Source: Elioraea rosea (GTDB taxonomy: Bacteria > Pseudomonadota > Alphaproteobacteria > Acetobacterales > Acetobacteraceae). From it: DNA of 64,000 bases. The stretch covers positions 97,520 through 161,519 of the forward strand of contig NZ_VFAC01000004.1 of NCBI RefSeq assembly GCF_007644105.1. Reading direction: 5' to 3'. This document shows positions 18,550 through 26,616 of this stretch, piece by piece. Position numbers and translations under genes: made by a program. The notes beneath the pieces were generated by a model, which saw nothing but the letters and a program-made list of their open reading frames with translations, did not search any database and was not told the origin of the DNA. Position 1 is the first letter of the stretch; each line of letters starts with the position of its first letter.

Positions 18550-19491
18550 TCAGGCTGCGTCGCAGAGCGCGATGCCGGAGGCGGCGACGACGGCGCGGAT
18601 GCGGGCGAGCTCCTCGGCGCTCGGCGGGATGGTCGGCGGGCGCACGGTCGCCTCGGGGATGATCCCGGCGGCTGCCATCGCCGCCTTCATGTTGGCGTGC
18701 GCCTCGCCCGTCGGCTCGCCTGCGCCGTAGACGGCCTCCTTGAACGGATCGATGCGCGCCTGGATCGCCATCGCGGCCTTGAGGTCGCCGACCTTCACGG
18801 CCTCGAGCAGGTCGTTGATCAGGCCGGGGATCAGGCTCGCGAAGCCGACGAGCGCGCCGTCAATCCCCTGCACCATTGAGGCGAGAAGGTACTCGTCATG
18901 GCAAGTGAGAAGAGCCTTCTCCGGCGCCGCGGCACGAATGGCGGCGAGGTCGCGCGCATACTTGTTCATCTCGCGCGTGCCGATCTTGAACGCTTTCACC
19001 GAAGGCAGGCGCGCGAGCTCGGCCAGAAGCTCGGAGCTGAACGAGGCCTTCGTCCAGGCGGGGTAGACGTGCACGATCAGCGGCAGGCCGGTCGCCTCGC
19101 CGATCGCGCGGAAGTAGTCGACGGCCTGGGAGGGGCGGAAGCCGAACCGAAGCCAGTGATGCGGCGGCATGATGTCGAGAGCCTGCGCGCCTGCGTCCTT
19201 CGCCCAGCCGGCCTGTTCCACCGCGTCGCGCACGCCCTCGCACACGACGGAGGAGACGACGGGGCAGATGCCCTTCGCCGCGTCGGCGACGATGCGCGTC
19301 ACCTCCGCCCGCTCGCGCGGCGTGAAGCTGAACACCTCGCCCGTGTGTCCGTTCGTCATCATGCCGACGACGCCCGGCTGGCGGCCGAGCCATTGCGCGA
19401 AACGGCGCAGCGCAGGCTCGTCGATCGAATGGTCCGGCCGGAATGGAACGGCCATCGCCGGGATCAGGCCGTGGAAGTTGGTCATCGCCAT
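18550..19491 (-). CDS. dihydrodipicolinate synthase/N-acetylneuraminate lyase family protein
   Basis: A class I aldolase-fold (TIM barrel) lyase of 313 residues. The Schiff-base lysine is in SVKAFKIGT and the catalytic tyrosine in LIVHVYPAW. The pyruvate-binding loop reads TNGHTGEVFS instead of the TTGE of true DapA, so lysine synthesis is unlikely. The operon with IclR, a Bug protein, an SDR and TarD points to aldol cleavage or dehydration of a sugar-acid or keto-acid intermediate. GGAGA precedes the ATG at 19491. The gap to the following Bug gene is 50 bases. Confidence 0.85.
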   Translation of the reverse strand: MAMTNFHGLIPAMAVPFRPDHSIDEPALRRFAQWLGRQPGVVGMMTNGHTGEVFSFTPRERAEVTRIVADAAKGICPVVSSVVCEGVRDAVEQAGWAKDAGAQALDIMPPHHWLRFGFRPSQAVDYFRAIGEATGLPLIVHVYPAWTKASFSSELLAELARLPSVKAFKIGTREMNKYARDLAAIRAAAPEKALLTCHDEYLLASMVQGIDGALVGFASLIPGLINDLLEAVKVGDLKAAMAIQARIDPFKEAVYGAGEPTGEAHANMKAAMAAAGIIPEATVRPPTIPPSAEELARIRAVVAASGIALCDAA

Positions 19492-19508
19492 GGGGGTATC
19501 TCCTCGTG

Positions 19509-20390
19509 TCACGCCTGGCGGCGGGGAAGGGGTGCGGGGAGCGCGCCGTTGCCGCCGGCCTGCAGCGCGCGCGAAAGCGACCGCGCTGCCGCGACGACCG
19601 GCGCGGCGGTGCCTGCGACGAACTCGTCGAGGGAGGCGACGAAGCTCGGCAGGGCGACGGAGAGGCCGGCCACCGGAACGCCATCGGCATCGAGCACGGG
19701 GGCGGCGAGAACGCGCAGGCCGGAGACGTTCTCCTGGTCCGACACCGCGAAGCCGCGGGAGCAAACCGAGGCGAGGCGGGCGAGCAGCGCGTCGAGATCG
19801 GTCAGCGTGTGCTCGGTGAGCTTCGGGCGCGGCGCGCTCTCGAGCACGGCGCGCTGCACCGCCTCGGGCATGAAGGCGAGGATGGCGTGGCCGATGGCTG
19901 TGGAATAGGCCGGCATGCGGCTGCCGATGCGCACATCGACGCCGAGGCGCACGAGGCCTGCCTGGATGCGTTCGACATAGACGATCGATGCCTGGTCGAG
20001 CACGCCGATGGACGCGGCCTCGATCCTCTCGCCGACCAGCTCGCGAAGCAGCGGGCGGGCGAGGGTGCGGAGGTCGGACCGGGCGATCGCGTTGAAGCCG
20101 AGATCGAGGCAGGCAAGCGTGAGGCGGAAGCGCCGCGTTCCGGGAACGCGCGCGACCAGCCCGAGCATCAGAAGCGTGTTGAGCAGCCGGAAGGCGGTGG
20201 CGTTGTCGATACCCGCGGCGCGGCCGACCTCGGACAGCGTCAGCTCCGGCCGGTCTGCCGTGAAGGCGCGGAGGACGGCAAAGCCCTTGGCGAGGGAGCG
20301 GACGACGCTCTTCTCCGCCGGGTCTGCGCCCTGCCGCTCCTCGTCGCGTCCGTCCGGCTGTTCGGAATGCGAACTTTTGTTTTCGCTCAT
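19509..20390 (-). CDS. IclR family transcriptional regulator
   Basis: A 293-residue IclR regulator. Residues about 28-95 form the winged helix (VVRSLAKGFAVLRAF, LTLSEVGRAAGIDNATAFRLLNTL). The rest is the ligand-binding domain with VERIQAGLVRLGVDVRIGSRM, PAYSTAIGHAILA and GFAVSDQENVSGLRVLAAPV. Both parts are intact. It is the first gene of the tartrate-type operon, 17 bases before the DHDPS-family gene, so it probably controls its own operon in response to the acid or a breakdown product. Confidence 0.9.
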   Translation of the reverse strand: MSENKSSHSEQPDGRDEERQGADPAEKSVVRSLAKGFAVLRAFTADRPELTLSEVGRAAGIDNATAFRLLNTLLMLGLVARVPGTRRFRLTLACLDLGFNAIARSDLRTLARPLLRELVGERIEAASIGVLDQASIVYVERIQAGLVRLGVDVRIGSRMPAYSTAIGHAILAFMPEAVQRAVLESAPRPKLTEHTLTDLDALLARLASVCSRGFAVSDQENVSGLRVLAAPVLDADGVPVAGLSVALPSFVASLDEFVAGTAAPVVAAARSLSRALQAGGNGALPAPLPRRQA

Positions 20391-20424
20391 GGCAAACCTA
20401 ATCCCGACCGCCCCGCCCGGTCAA

Positions 20425-20443
20425 GCACCGAAACGATCGGTGC
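20425..20443. promoter_or_regulatory. inverted repeat upstream of the IclR operon
   Basis: Arms GCACCGA (20425-20431) and TCGGTGC (20437-20443) are separated by five bases and lie 35 bases before the IclR start. This spacing would suit an IclR-dimer operator. It is also 25 bases after the NIPSNAP stop on the same strand, so a transcription terminator is the alternative. Confidence 0.45.
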
Positions 20444-20467
20444 CTGCCGGGCGGCAGCGGCTCCGGC

Positions 20468-20797
20468 TCACGCCTGCGGAAGCGGCGTCCAGTGTGGCGC
20501 CGGGCGGATGATCCGGTTCTCCATGTGCACCAGGTAGCCGGCCTCGGCCGCCTTCTTCAGATAGGCCTGCCAGGCCGGGTCGGCCGCCATGGCGTTGCGG
20601 CGCTGCTCGCGGTCCGCCTGGCTCTCATAGGCCCACATGTGCACGGCCTGGTTCAGCTGGCCCTCGACCGTGACGTACCAGCCGACGCAGCGGCCAAGAT
20701 ACTTCTGCTGCAGCGGCCAGGCGTGCTCGCGGTAGAGAGCGACGAAATCGTTCAGGTGGTTCGGCTTGCAGGTGTAGATGCGCAGGTCGACGATCAT
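20468..20797 (-). CDS. NIPSNAP family protein
   Basis: A 109-residue ferredoxin-like dimeric alpha/beta-barrel (NIPSNAP) protein. It opens with the family start MIVDLRIYTCKPN and has LGRCVGWYVTVEGQLNQAVHMWAYES in the middle. The AADPAWQAYLKKAAEAG helix and the NRIIRPAP strand close it. Bacterial NIPSNAP proteins are often encoded beside catabolic operons; a role in stabilising or modifying a small metabolite is supposed but not shown. It lies upstream of the IclR gene on the same strand and diverges from the copper cluster. Confidence 0.85.
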   Translation of the reverse strand: MIVDLRIYTCKPNHLNDFVALYREHAWPLQQKYLGRCVGWYVTVEGQLNQAVHMWAYESQADREQRRNAMAADPAWQAYLKKAAEAGYLVHMENRIIRPAPHWTPLPQA

Positions 20798-20891
20798 GGC
20801 GCGGCGGTCCCTTCCATCGCTTCAGGCCGCGCAGGCGCGCGCGGCCGGCGAAGACTTGCGTAAGGCGGGGCGCGGCGCCATACCTCCGGCC

Positions 20892-21263
20892 GTGTCGAGG
20901 CTCCTGCCCTCCCTGCGCCGACGCTCGGGCGCACTCGCCCTGCTCGGGCTGCTCGCGCTCCTCCTCGCCCCCGCAATGCCCGACCGCGAGGGCCGCGCCG
21001 AGGCCTTCTCACTCATCATCTGCACGACCGAGGGGCTCGTCAGCGTCCCCGTGGGCGAGAAGGACGCACCCGCCCCGGCCGAGGCGCATGAGCATTGTGC
21101 GACCTGCCTCGGGCGCGACCTCGCCTTCGCACCACCGCCGCCACCCGGGCCCGAGCGCAGGCCGGGCTGGAGCGTGGCCGCCTCTCATACGCCGGAACCG
21201 CCGGCACCGCATCCCTCGCCCCATCTCCGGCCACGGACACGCGCACCACCCGCCCTCGGCTGA
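20892..21263 (+). CDS. small exported Cys-rich protein, DUF2946-like
   Basis: About 123 residues from a GTG start at 20892; the start is uncertain because ATGs at 20778 and 20796 would overlap the divergent NIPSNAP start. A basic, hydrophobic leader (SGALALLGLLALLLAP) is followed by FSLIICTTEG and, further on, HEHCATCLGRD. The ICT and HCATC pattern resembles DUF2946 proteins, which accompany copper genes. The C-terminal 45 residues are a Pro/His-rich tail. It is followed by SCO and PCuAC genes, so a copper-related periplasmic role is likely by context. Confidence 0.55.
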   Translation: MSRLLPSLRRRSGALALLGLLALLLAPAMPDREGRAEAFSLIICTTEGLVSVPVGEKDAPAPAEAHEHCATCLGRDLAFAPPPPPGPERRPGWSVAASHTPEPPAPHPSPHLRPRTRAPPALG

Positions 21264-21317
21264 TCCGTGCCGCGCGCGGTGCCCCCGCGCGTCCCCGCAT
21301 CATCGAGGGTTCCATCC

Positions 21318-21956
21318 ATGTCCCAGAACACAGTCCACCGCGCCGCGCAGCGCGGGCTTGCCATCCTCGCCGGAGGCGCGCTGGTGATGCTCATCGCCGT
21401 CGGTGGCGCCATGCTGTGGCTGAAGCCGTCGAGCGACAGCCTCGGCCCGACGCTTCCCGCCGGCGTCGCGATCGGCGGTCCGTTCACGCTGACGGACGAG
21501 ACAGGGCGGCAGGTGACGGACGCGACCTATCGCGGCCGCCACATGCTGGTCTTCTTCGGCTTCACCTACTGCCCCGACGTGTGCCCGACCGAGCTCGCCA
21601 AGGTTGCCGCAACGCTCGACCTTCTCGGCGCGGAGGCGGAGAAGGTCACGCCGCTCTTCATCACGGTCGACCCGGCGCGGGACAGGCCGGGCGAGCTCGA
21701 GGTCTACACCGAACAGTTCCACCCCGCGATCATCGGGCTCACCGGCACCGATGAGCAGATCGCTGCGGCGACGCGCGCCTATCGCGTCTTCTACAGCAAG
21801 GTGAAGACCGGGCAGGAGGCCGATGCCTACACGATGGATCATTCCGCCTTCATCTACCTGATGGGCCCCGATGGTGCGTTCCGCCAGTTCTTCTCCCCCC
21901 AGGCGACGCCCGAGCAGATGGCGACGACCATCCGCGCGCACCTCGCCCGCTCCTGA
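21318..21956 (+). CDS. SCO1/SenC family copper chaperone
   Basis: A membrane-anchored, periplasm-facing thioredoxin-fold protein of 212 residues that delivers or reduces copper for the CuA site of cytochrome oxidase. A single N-terminal helix (AILAGGALVMLIAVGGAML) is followed by GPFTLTDETGRQVTD. The copper motif FFGFTYCPDVCPTEL contains CxxxC, and the third ligand is His in MDHSAFIYLM. The ATG at 21318 follows a GAGGG ribosome site. It is co-transcribed with the PCuAC gene 16 bases downstream. Confidence 0.92.
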   Translation: MSQNTVHRAAQRGLAILAGGALVMLIAVGGAMLWLKPSSDSLGPTLPAGVAIGGPFTLTDETGRQVTDATYRGRHMLVFFGFTYCPDVCPTELAKVAATLDLLGAEAEKVTPLFITVDPARDRPGELEVYTEQFHPAIIGLTGTDEQIAAATRAYRVFYSKVKTGQEADAYTMDHSAFIYLMGPDGAFRQFFSPQATPEQMATTIRAHLARS

Positions 21957-21972
21957 CCAGGACACGGACACC

Positions 21973-22440
21973 ATGACGACACGACGCCTCCTCCTCGCGG
22001 CCGCAGCGGCCGCGCTCGCACTTCCCGCCGTCGCGCAGGCACCGCTCGTTGTGCATGAGCCCTGGGCGCGGGCGGCGATGGCCGGCCGCACCTCTGCCGC
22101 CTACATGACGATCGAGAACACCGCCGACACGCTCGACCGTCTCGTCGCCGCCTCGAGCCCGATCGCGCGCACGGTCGAGCTGCACACCCACATCATGGAC
22201 GGCGCGGTGATGCGCATGCGCCCCGTGACGGCGATCGAGGTGAACCCGGGCGAGCCGGCGGTGCTCCGCCCGGGCGGGCTGCACCTGATGCTGATCGACC
22301 TCGCGCGCCAGCTCCGCCCCGGCGAGACCATTCCAGTGACGCTTCGTTTCGAGCGCGCAGGGGACGTCACGGTGCAGGTTCCGGTGCAGCCTGCCGGGGC
22401 CGCGGGCCCCGGCCAGGGCGGGCCGCATCGCGGCCACTGA
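21973..22440 (+). CDS. periplasmic copper chaperone PCu(A)C
   Basis: A 155-residue cupredoxin-like copper(I) carrier that works with SCO in CuA assembly. A signal peptide (TTRRLLLAAAAAALALPAVAQA) precedes the domain. The copper ligands of the family are visible as His in VELHTHIMDG, Met in VMRMRPV and the His/Met pair in GGLHLMLIDL. Its C-terminus is Gly/Pro-rich and contains a strong palindrome in the DNA. The pairing with SCO on one transcript is the standard arrangement. Confidence 0.9.
   Translation: MTTRRLLLAAAAAALALPAVAQAPLVVHEPWARAAMAGRTSAAYMTIENTADTLDRLVAASSPIARTVELHTHIMDGAVMRMRPVTAIEVNPGEPAVLRPGGLHLMLIDLARQLRPGETIPVTLRFERAGDVTVQVPVQPAGAAGPGQGGPHRGH
22393..22413. terminator. palindrome at the 3' end of the PCuAC gene
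   Basis: Perfect nine-base arms GCCGGGGCC (22393-22401) and GGCCCCGGC (22405-22413) enclose a three-base loop. It lies inside the last codons of PCuAC, 34 bases before the converging hydrolase stop, so it may stop transcripts from both directions. Confidence 0.5.
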
Positions 22441-22446
22441 CGGGGC

Positions 22447-23445
22447 TCAGGCAGGCGTGGGCGCGGCTGCCGCCCCGCCCTCTGCCCAGGCGAGGATATC
22501 CTCCGCCACCTTCACCCGCCCGCTGTCGCGCAGGAGAAGGTGGTAGCCCTGCTCGTAGCCGACGATCCGCTGACGACCGTCGGCGAGGCCGGGAAGGCGC
22601 TCGCGCAGGGCATCGATCGCCCGCTCTGGAACGATGTCGTCGCGTGCGCCATAGAGCACGAGCGCCGGATGGTCGAACCGGCGCGAGGCCTCGAGCGCGG
22701 CATCCATCAGCGCCACCAAGCCGAAGATCGCATCGACCCGCGTCGAGCGAAGCACCAGCGGGTCGCGCCCGAGCGCGATCAGGGCCGCCTCGTTGTCCGA
22801 GGCGCGGATGAACGGGCTGCCGCCGACGATACCGAGGGCGGGTACGGTATGGGCGAAAACGTTGAGGAACCACCGTCCCGTGTCTCCCATCGTCTCGCCG
22901 CCCCACACCGCAGGCGCGGAAAGAACGTAGCCATCCGCCGGCGGGGGGCTCGCGCGCGACCCGGCCAGAAGCAGCACCGCGCCTCCCATGCTCTCGCCGA
23001 GCAGGATCAGCGGCAGCGAGGGGTGGCGGGCGCGGATCAACGTCGCTGCCGTCACGGCATCGTCTGCCAGCGTGTCCGCGCCGGGCCAGAGGCCGCGCGA
23101 TGGGGTGCCGCCGAAGCCACGCTGGTCATACGCGTAGAGGGTCCACCCCGCATCCGTGAACAGCGGGCTCGGAATCTCGAAGGCGCGGGAATAATCGTTG
23201 AAGCCGTGCAGCGCGAGGATCACGCCCCGTGCCACCCCTTCCGGCTTCCAGGAGCGGAGGGGCAGGCGCACCCCATCGGCCATCATCAGCGCATCCCCGG
23301 CATCGACCGGCGGCCCGACCGGTGGGCCGGCCGGCACGATGCGCGGCGAGCACCCTGCGGCAGCAAGCGTGGCAAGCAGGGTACGGCGGGGCAGGGCAGC
23401 GCCTTGGCGGGGCTCGGTTGTCCCAGGTTCGGTTGATCGTCGCAT
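22447..23445 (-). CDS. alpha/beta hydrolase lipoprotein, lysophospholipase-like
   Basis: A 332-residue alpha/beta hydrolase from ATG 23445. A basic start and hydrophobic stretch end in a lipobox-like LAAAGC at about residue 32, so it may be lipid-anchored. HGFNDYSRAF is the oxyanion region, YDQRGFGGTPS the family loop, GESMGGA the nucleophile elbow, ARDDIVPE carries the acid and GYHLLLRD the His. This arrangement fits monoacylglycerol lipase/lysophospholipase proteins. It converges with the copper cluster; no partner gene is seen. Confidence 0.82.
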   Translation of the reverse strand: MRRSTEPGTTEPRQGAALPRRTLLATLAAAGCSPRIVPAGPPVGPPVDAGDALMMADGVRLPLRSWKPEGVARGVILALHGFNDYSRAFEIPSPLFTDAGWTLYAYDQRGFGGTPSRGLWPGADTLADDAVTAATLIRARHPSLPLILLGESMGGAVLLLAGSRASPPPADGYVLSAPAVWGGETMGDTGRWFLNVFAHTVPALGIVGGSPFIRASDNEAALIALGRDPLVLRSTRVDAIFGLVALMDAALEASRRFDHPALVLYGARDDIVPERAIDALRERLPGLADGRQRIVGYEQGYHLLLRDSGRVKVAEDILAWAEGGAAAAPTPA

Positions 23446-23489
23446 GGCTGCCGCTATCATCCGCCACCGCTGAGGAGACAGGAACAGCC

Positions 23490-23699
23490 ATGCAGACCCC
23501 ATCGGCCGCCCAGGCTGGACAGGCAGCCTTCGTCGCCGAGACGATCACCGTGACCGACACGACCGTCGCGTGCGACGGCGGGGGAGGCGCGCTTGGCCAT
23601 CCGCGCGTGTTCCTGAAGCTGGTGGACGGGCGGGTGGTCTGCCCCTACTGCTCGCGCACCTATGTGCTGGCCGCCGCGGGAGGCGGCAAGGCGGGCTGA
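23490..23699 (+). CDS. zinc-finger domain protein (zf-CHCC, NDUFS6-like)
   Basis: A 69-residue protein with a CHCC zinc site: Cys in VACDGGGG, His in LGHPRVFL and the pair VCPYCSRTY. Alphaproteobacterial members are homologous to the mitochondrial complex I subunit NDUFS6. AGGAGACAGGA precedes the ATG. It lies 23 bases before polA and is probably transcribed with it. Confidence 0.85.
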   Translation: MQTPSAAQAGQAAFVAETITVTDTTVACDGGGGALGHPRVFLKLVDGRVVCPYCSRTYVLAAAGGGKAG

Positions 23700-23722
23700 C
23701 CCGCCCGGACGGGGAGGCCGCC

Positions 23723-26491
23723 ATGGCCGGAGACGCCAAGCACCTGATCCTTGTCGACGGGTCGGGCTACATCTTCCGCGCGTTCCATGCCCTGCCGCCG
23801 ATGACGCGGCCGGACGGCACGCCCGTGAACGCCGTGTTCGGCTTCGTGAACATGCTCGCCAAGCTCATCCGCGAGAACCCGGATGTGCGGATGGCGGTGA
23901 TCTTCGACGCCGGGCGGCGGACGTTCCGGAATGACATCTACCCGGCCTACAAGGCCCAGCGACCCGACCCGCCGCCCGAGCTGATCCCCCAGTTCGGCCT
24001 GATCCGCGAGGCGGTGGACGCGTTCGGCCTGCCCGCGATCGAGCTCGCCGACTGGGAGGCCGATGACCTGATCGCCGCCTATGCCCGCGCCGAGACGGAG
24101 GAAGGCGGGCGGGTGACCATCATCTCCTCCGACAAGGACCTGATGCAGCTCGTCGGGCCGTCGGTGACCATGCTCGACCCCATCAAGCAGAAGCCGATCA
24201 CCGAGGCGGAGGTCGTCGAGAAGTTCGGGGTGCCGCCCTCGAAGGTGGTCGAGGTGCAGGCGCTTGCCGGCGATTCGATCGACAACGTGCCCGGCGTCCC
24301 AGGCATCGGCATCAAGACCGCGGCCGCGCTGATCACCGAGTACGGCGATGTCGAGACGCTTCTCGCGCGGGCCGGCGAGATCAGGCAGCCGAAGCGGCGC
24401 GAGGCGCTGATCGAGCATGCCGCGGCCGCGCGGGTCAGCCGGAGGCTGGTCGAGCTGAACCCCGATGCGCCGCTGCCCATGCCGCTGGCCGCGCTCGCGC
24501 TGAAACCGCCGGAGAAGGCGAGGCTCGCCACATGGCTCGCCGCGCAGAACTTCCGCTCGACCATCCAGCGCCTCGGGCTCGACGGCGCCGGTGCGGTGGC
24601 GGAGCAGGCGCCGAAGCCCGACACGCCGGAAGCCCCCGCCGCCCCGTTCGGCCCCTATGTCACGATCACCGACGCGGCGACCCTCGATGCCTGGATCGTC
24701 GAGGCGCGCGCGCTCGGCATCGTCGCGCTCGACACCGAGACCGACAGCCTCGATGCGCAGCGCGCCCGGCTCGTCGGCCTTTCGCTCGCCCTCGCGCCCG
24801 GTCGCGCGGCCTACATCCCGCTCCGCCACACGAGCCGCGGCAACGACCTCGCGGCCGACCCCCCGCCGAAACAGCTCGGCTTCGAGGCGGCCATCGCCGC
24901 GCTTCGCCCGCTTCTGGCAGACCCCTCGGTCCTGAAGGTCCTGCAGAACGCCAAGTACGACCTGAACGTGCTTGCGCGCGCGGAGAATGGCGGCCTCACC
25001 GTGTCGCCGGTCGACGACACGATGCTTCTCTCCTTCTGCCTCGATGCCGGCGCCCACAAGCATGGGATGGACGATCTCTCCGCGCTGCATCTCGGCCACA
25101 CGCCGATCACCTACGACAGCGTCACCGGCACGGGCCGCGCGCGCATCTCCTTCGCCGAGGTGTCGCTCGACCGCGCGACCGCCTATGCGGCCGAGGATGC
25201 CGACGTGACGCTCCGCCTCTGGCACGTGCTGCGGCCGAGGCTGCGCGAGGCGAAGGTGCTCTCGCTCTACGAGCAGGTGGAGCGTCGGCTCGTTCCCGTG
25301 CTCGGTGCGATGGAGCGCGCGGGCATCTCCGTCGATGCGCGCGACCTCCGCCAGATGAGCGCCGAGTTCGCAGACCGCCTCGCTGCGCTCGAGAGCGAGA
25401 TCCACACGCTTGCGGGGCGGAGCTTCACGGTCGGCAGCCCCCAGCAGCTCGGCAAGGTTCTGTTCGACGAGCTGAAGCTCGAACCGCCCGGCGGCCGGCG
25501 GACAAAGACCGCCACGGGCCAGTATGCAACCGATGCCGGTGTGCTGGAGGAGCTCGCGCCGCAGCATCCATTGCCCGCCAAGGTGCTGGAGTGGCGCCAA
25601 CTCGACAAGCTAAAGTCGACCTACGCAGATGCGCTGGTCAACCAGATCAACCCCGAGACGAACCGCGTTCACACCTGCTTCGCGATGGCCGCGGCGAGCA
25701 CCGGGCGCCTCTCCTCGACCGACCCCAATCTCCAGAACATTCCCGTGCGCACCGAGGAAGGCCGGCGCATTCGCCGCGCCTTCGTCGCCGAGGCGGGGCA
25801 CCTCCTCCTCTCGGCCGACTACAGCCAGATCGAGCTTCGCCTTCTCGCGCATGTCGCCGACGTTCCCGCGCTGTCGGACGCGTTCCGGAAGGGCGAGGAC
25901 ATCCACGCGCGCACGGCCTCGGAGGTGTTCGGCGTGCCGATGGCGGGGATGGACCCGCTGACACGGCGACGCGCCAAGGCGATCAACTTCGGCATCATCT
26001 ACGGCATCTCCGCCTTCGGACTCGCCAACCAGCTCTCCGTCACGCCAGGGGAGGCGAAGGCCTATATCGATGCCTATTTCGAACGCTACCCCGGCATCCG
26101 CGCCTACATGGAGCGGATGAAGGAGGAGGCGCGGATGAAGGGGTTCGTCACGACGCCGTTCGGACGGCGCGTGTGGATTCCAGGCATCGGCGAGAAGAAC
26201 CCTGCCCGCCGCGGCTTTGCCGAACGCCAGGCGATCAACGCCCCGCTCCAGGGCGGCGCGGCGGACGTGATCAAGCGCGCGATGGTGCGGCTTCCCCGAG
26301 CGCTCGCCGCGGCCGGCCTCGCCGCGCGCATGCTGCTCCAGGTGCATGACGAATTGCTGTTCGAGGTGCCCGAAGGCGAGGCGGAGGCGACGGCGTCTGC
26401 CGTGAAGCAGGTGATGGAAGGGGCTGCCACCTTGCGCGTTCCCCTCGTCGTCGAGACCGGTGCAGCGCCGAACTGGGCGGCGGCGCATTAG
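23723..26491 (+). CDS. polA: DNA polymerase I
   Basis: A 922-residue protein for Okazaki fragment maturation and repair. Residues 1-290 are the 5'-3' exonuclease (FRAFHALPPM, ADWEADDLIA, GDSIDNVPGVPGIG). The proofreading domain keeps DTETDSL, NAKYDLNVL and YAAEDAD, so it should be active, unlike in many Gram-positive PolI proteins. The polymerase palm and fingers show DYSQIELR, RRRAKAINFGIIYGIS and the LLQVHDELLFE motif near the end. The ATG at 23723 follows GGGGAGG. Its stop codon lies at the first base of an intergenic palindromic repeat. Confidence 0.96.
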   Translation: MAGDAKHLILVDGSGYIFRAFHALPPMTRPDGTPVNAVFGFVNMLAKLIRENPDVRMAVIFDAGRRTFRNDIYPAYKAQRPDPPPELIPQFGLIREAVDAFGLPAIELADWEADDLIAAYARAETEEGGRVTIISSDKDLMQLVGPSVTMLDPIKQKPITEAEVVEKFGVPPSKVVEVQALAGDSIDNVPGVPGIGIKTAAALITEYGDVETLLARAGEIRQPKRREALIEHAAAARVSRRLVELNPDAPLPMPLAALALKPPEKARLATWLAAQNFRSTIQRLGLDGAGAVAEQAPKPDTPEAPAAPFGPYVTITDAATLDAWIVEARALGIVALDTETDSLDAQRARLVGLSLALAPGRAAYIPLRHTSRGNDLAADPPPKQLGFEAAIAALRPLLADPSVLKVLQNAKYDLNVLARAENGGLTVSPVDDTMLLSFCLDAGAHKHGMDDLSALHLGHTPITYDSVTGTGRARISFAEVSLDRATAYAAEDADVTLRLWHVLRPRLREAKVLSLYEQVERRLVPVLGAMERAGISVDARDLRQMSAEFADRLAALESEIHTLAGRSFTVGSPQQLGKVLFDELKLEPPGGRRTKTATGQYATDAGVLEELAPQHPLPAKVLEWRQLDKLKSTYADALVNQINPETNRVHTCFAMAAASTGRLSSTDPNLQNIPVRTEEGRRIRRAFVAEAGHLLLSADYSQIELRLLAHVADVPALSDAFRKGEDIHARTASEVFGVPMAGMDPLTRRRAKAINFGIIYGISAFGLANQLSVTPGEAKAYIDAYFERYPGIRAYMERMKEEARMKGFVTTPFGRRVWIPGIGEKNPARRGFAERQAINAPLQGGAADVIKRAMVRLPRALAAAGLAARMLLQVHDELLFEVPEGEAEATASAVKQVMEGAATLRVPLVVETGAAPNWAAAH

Positions 26492-26616
26492 AGCACGTTC
26501 CGATCGATTGGACTCGATCGATCGGGAGGTCGTGCTCCAAGACCACAAATGGGTAGAGCAGCTTAGCCCGACCTGATGGAACCGGGGTTGGTTCCATAAG
26601 ATCGGGCGCCGCTCTA
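26491..26616. repeat. double palindromic intergenic repeat between polA and malQ
   Basis: Two nested inverted repeats fill the convergent gap. The first pairs GAGCACG (26491) with CGTGCTC (26531) and inside it CCGATCGAT (26500-26508) with ATCGATCGG (26517-26525). The second pairs TAGAGC (26554-26559) with GCTCTA (26611-26616), then CCCGA with TCGGG, and TGGAACC (26577-26583) with GGTTCCA (26590-26596). Such AGAGC-bounded elements look like a dispersed repeat, and they would also act as terminators for both genes. Confidence 0.7.

Noticed and set aside
18550..19491. DHDPS-family gene as the lysine-pathway dapA
   Set aside because: The pyruvate loop is TNGHTGE rather than TTGE, and the gene lies in an IclR/Bug/TarD operon, not near asd-linked lysine genes.
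23660..25600. Minus-strand open frame opposite polA
   Set aside because: polA is certain by motif; the antisense translation is Arg/Gly-rich without structure.
26491..26616. CRISPR-like repeats
   Set aside because: Only two palindromes of different sequence, no regular spacers and no cas genes.
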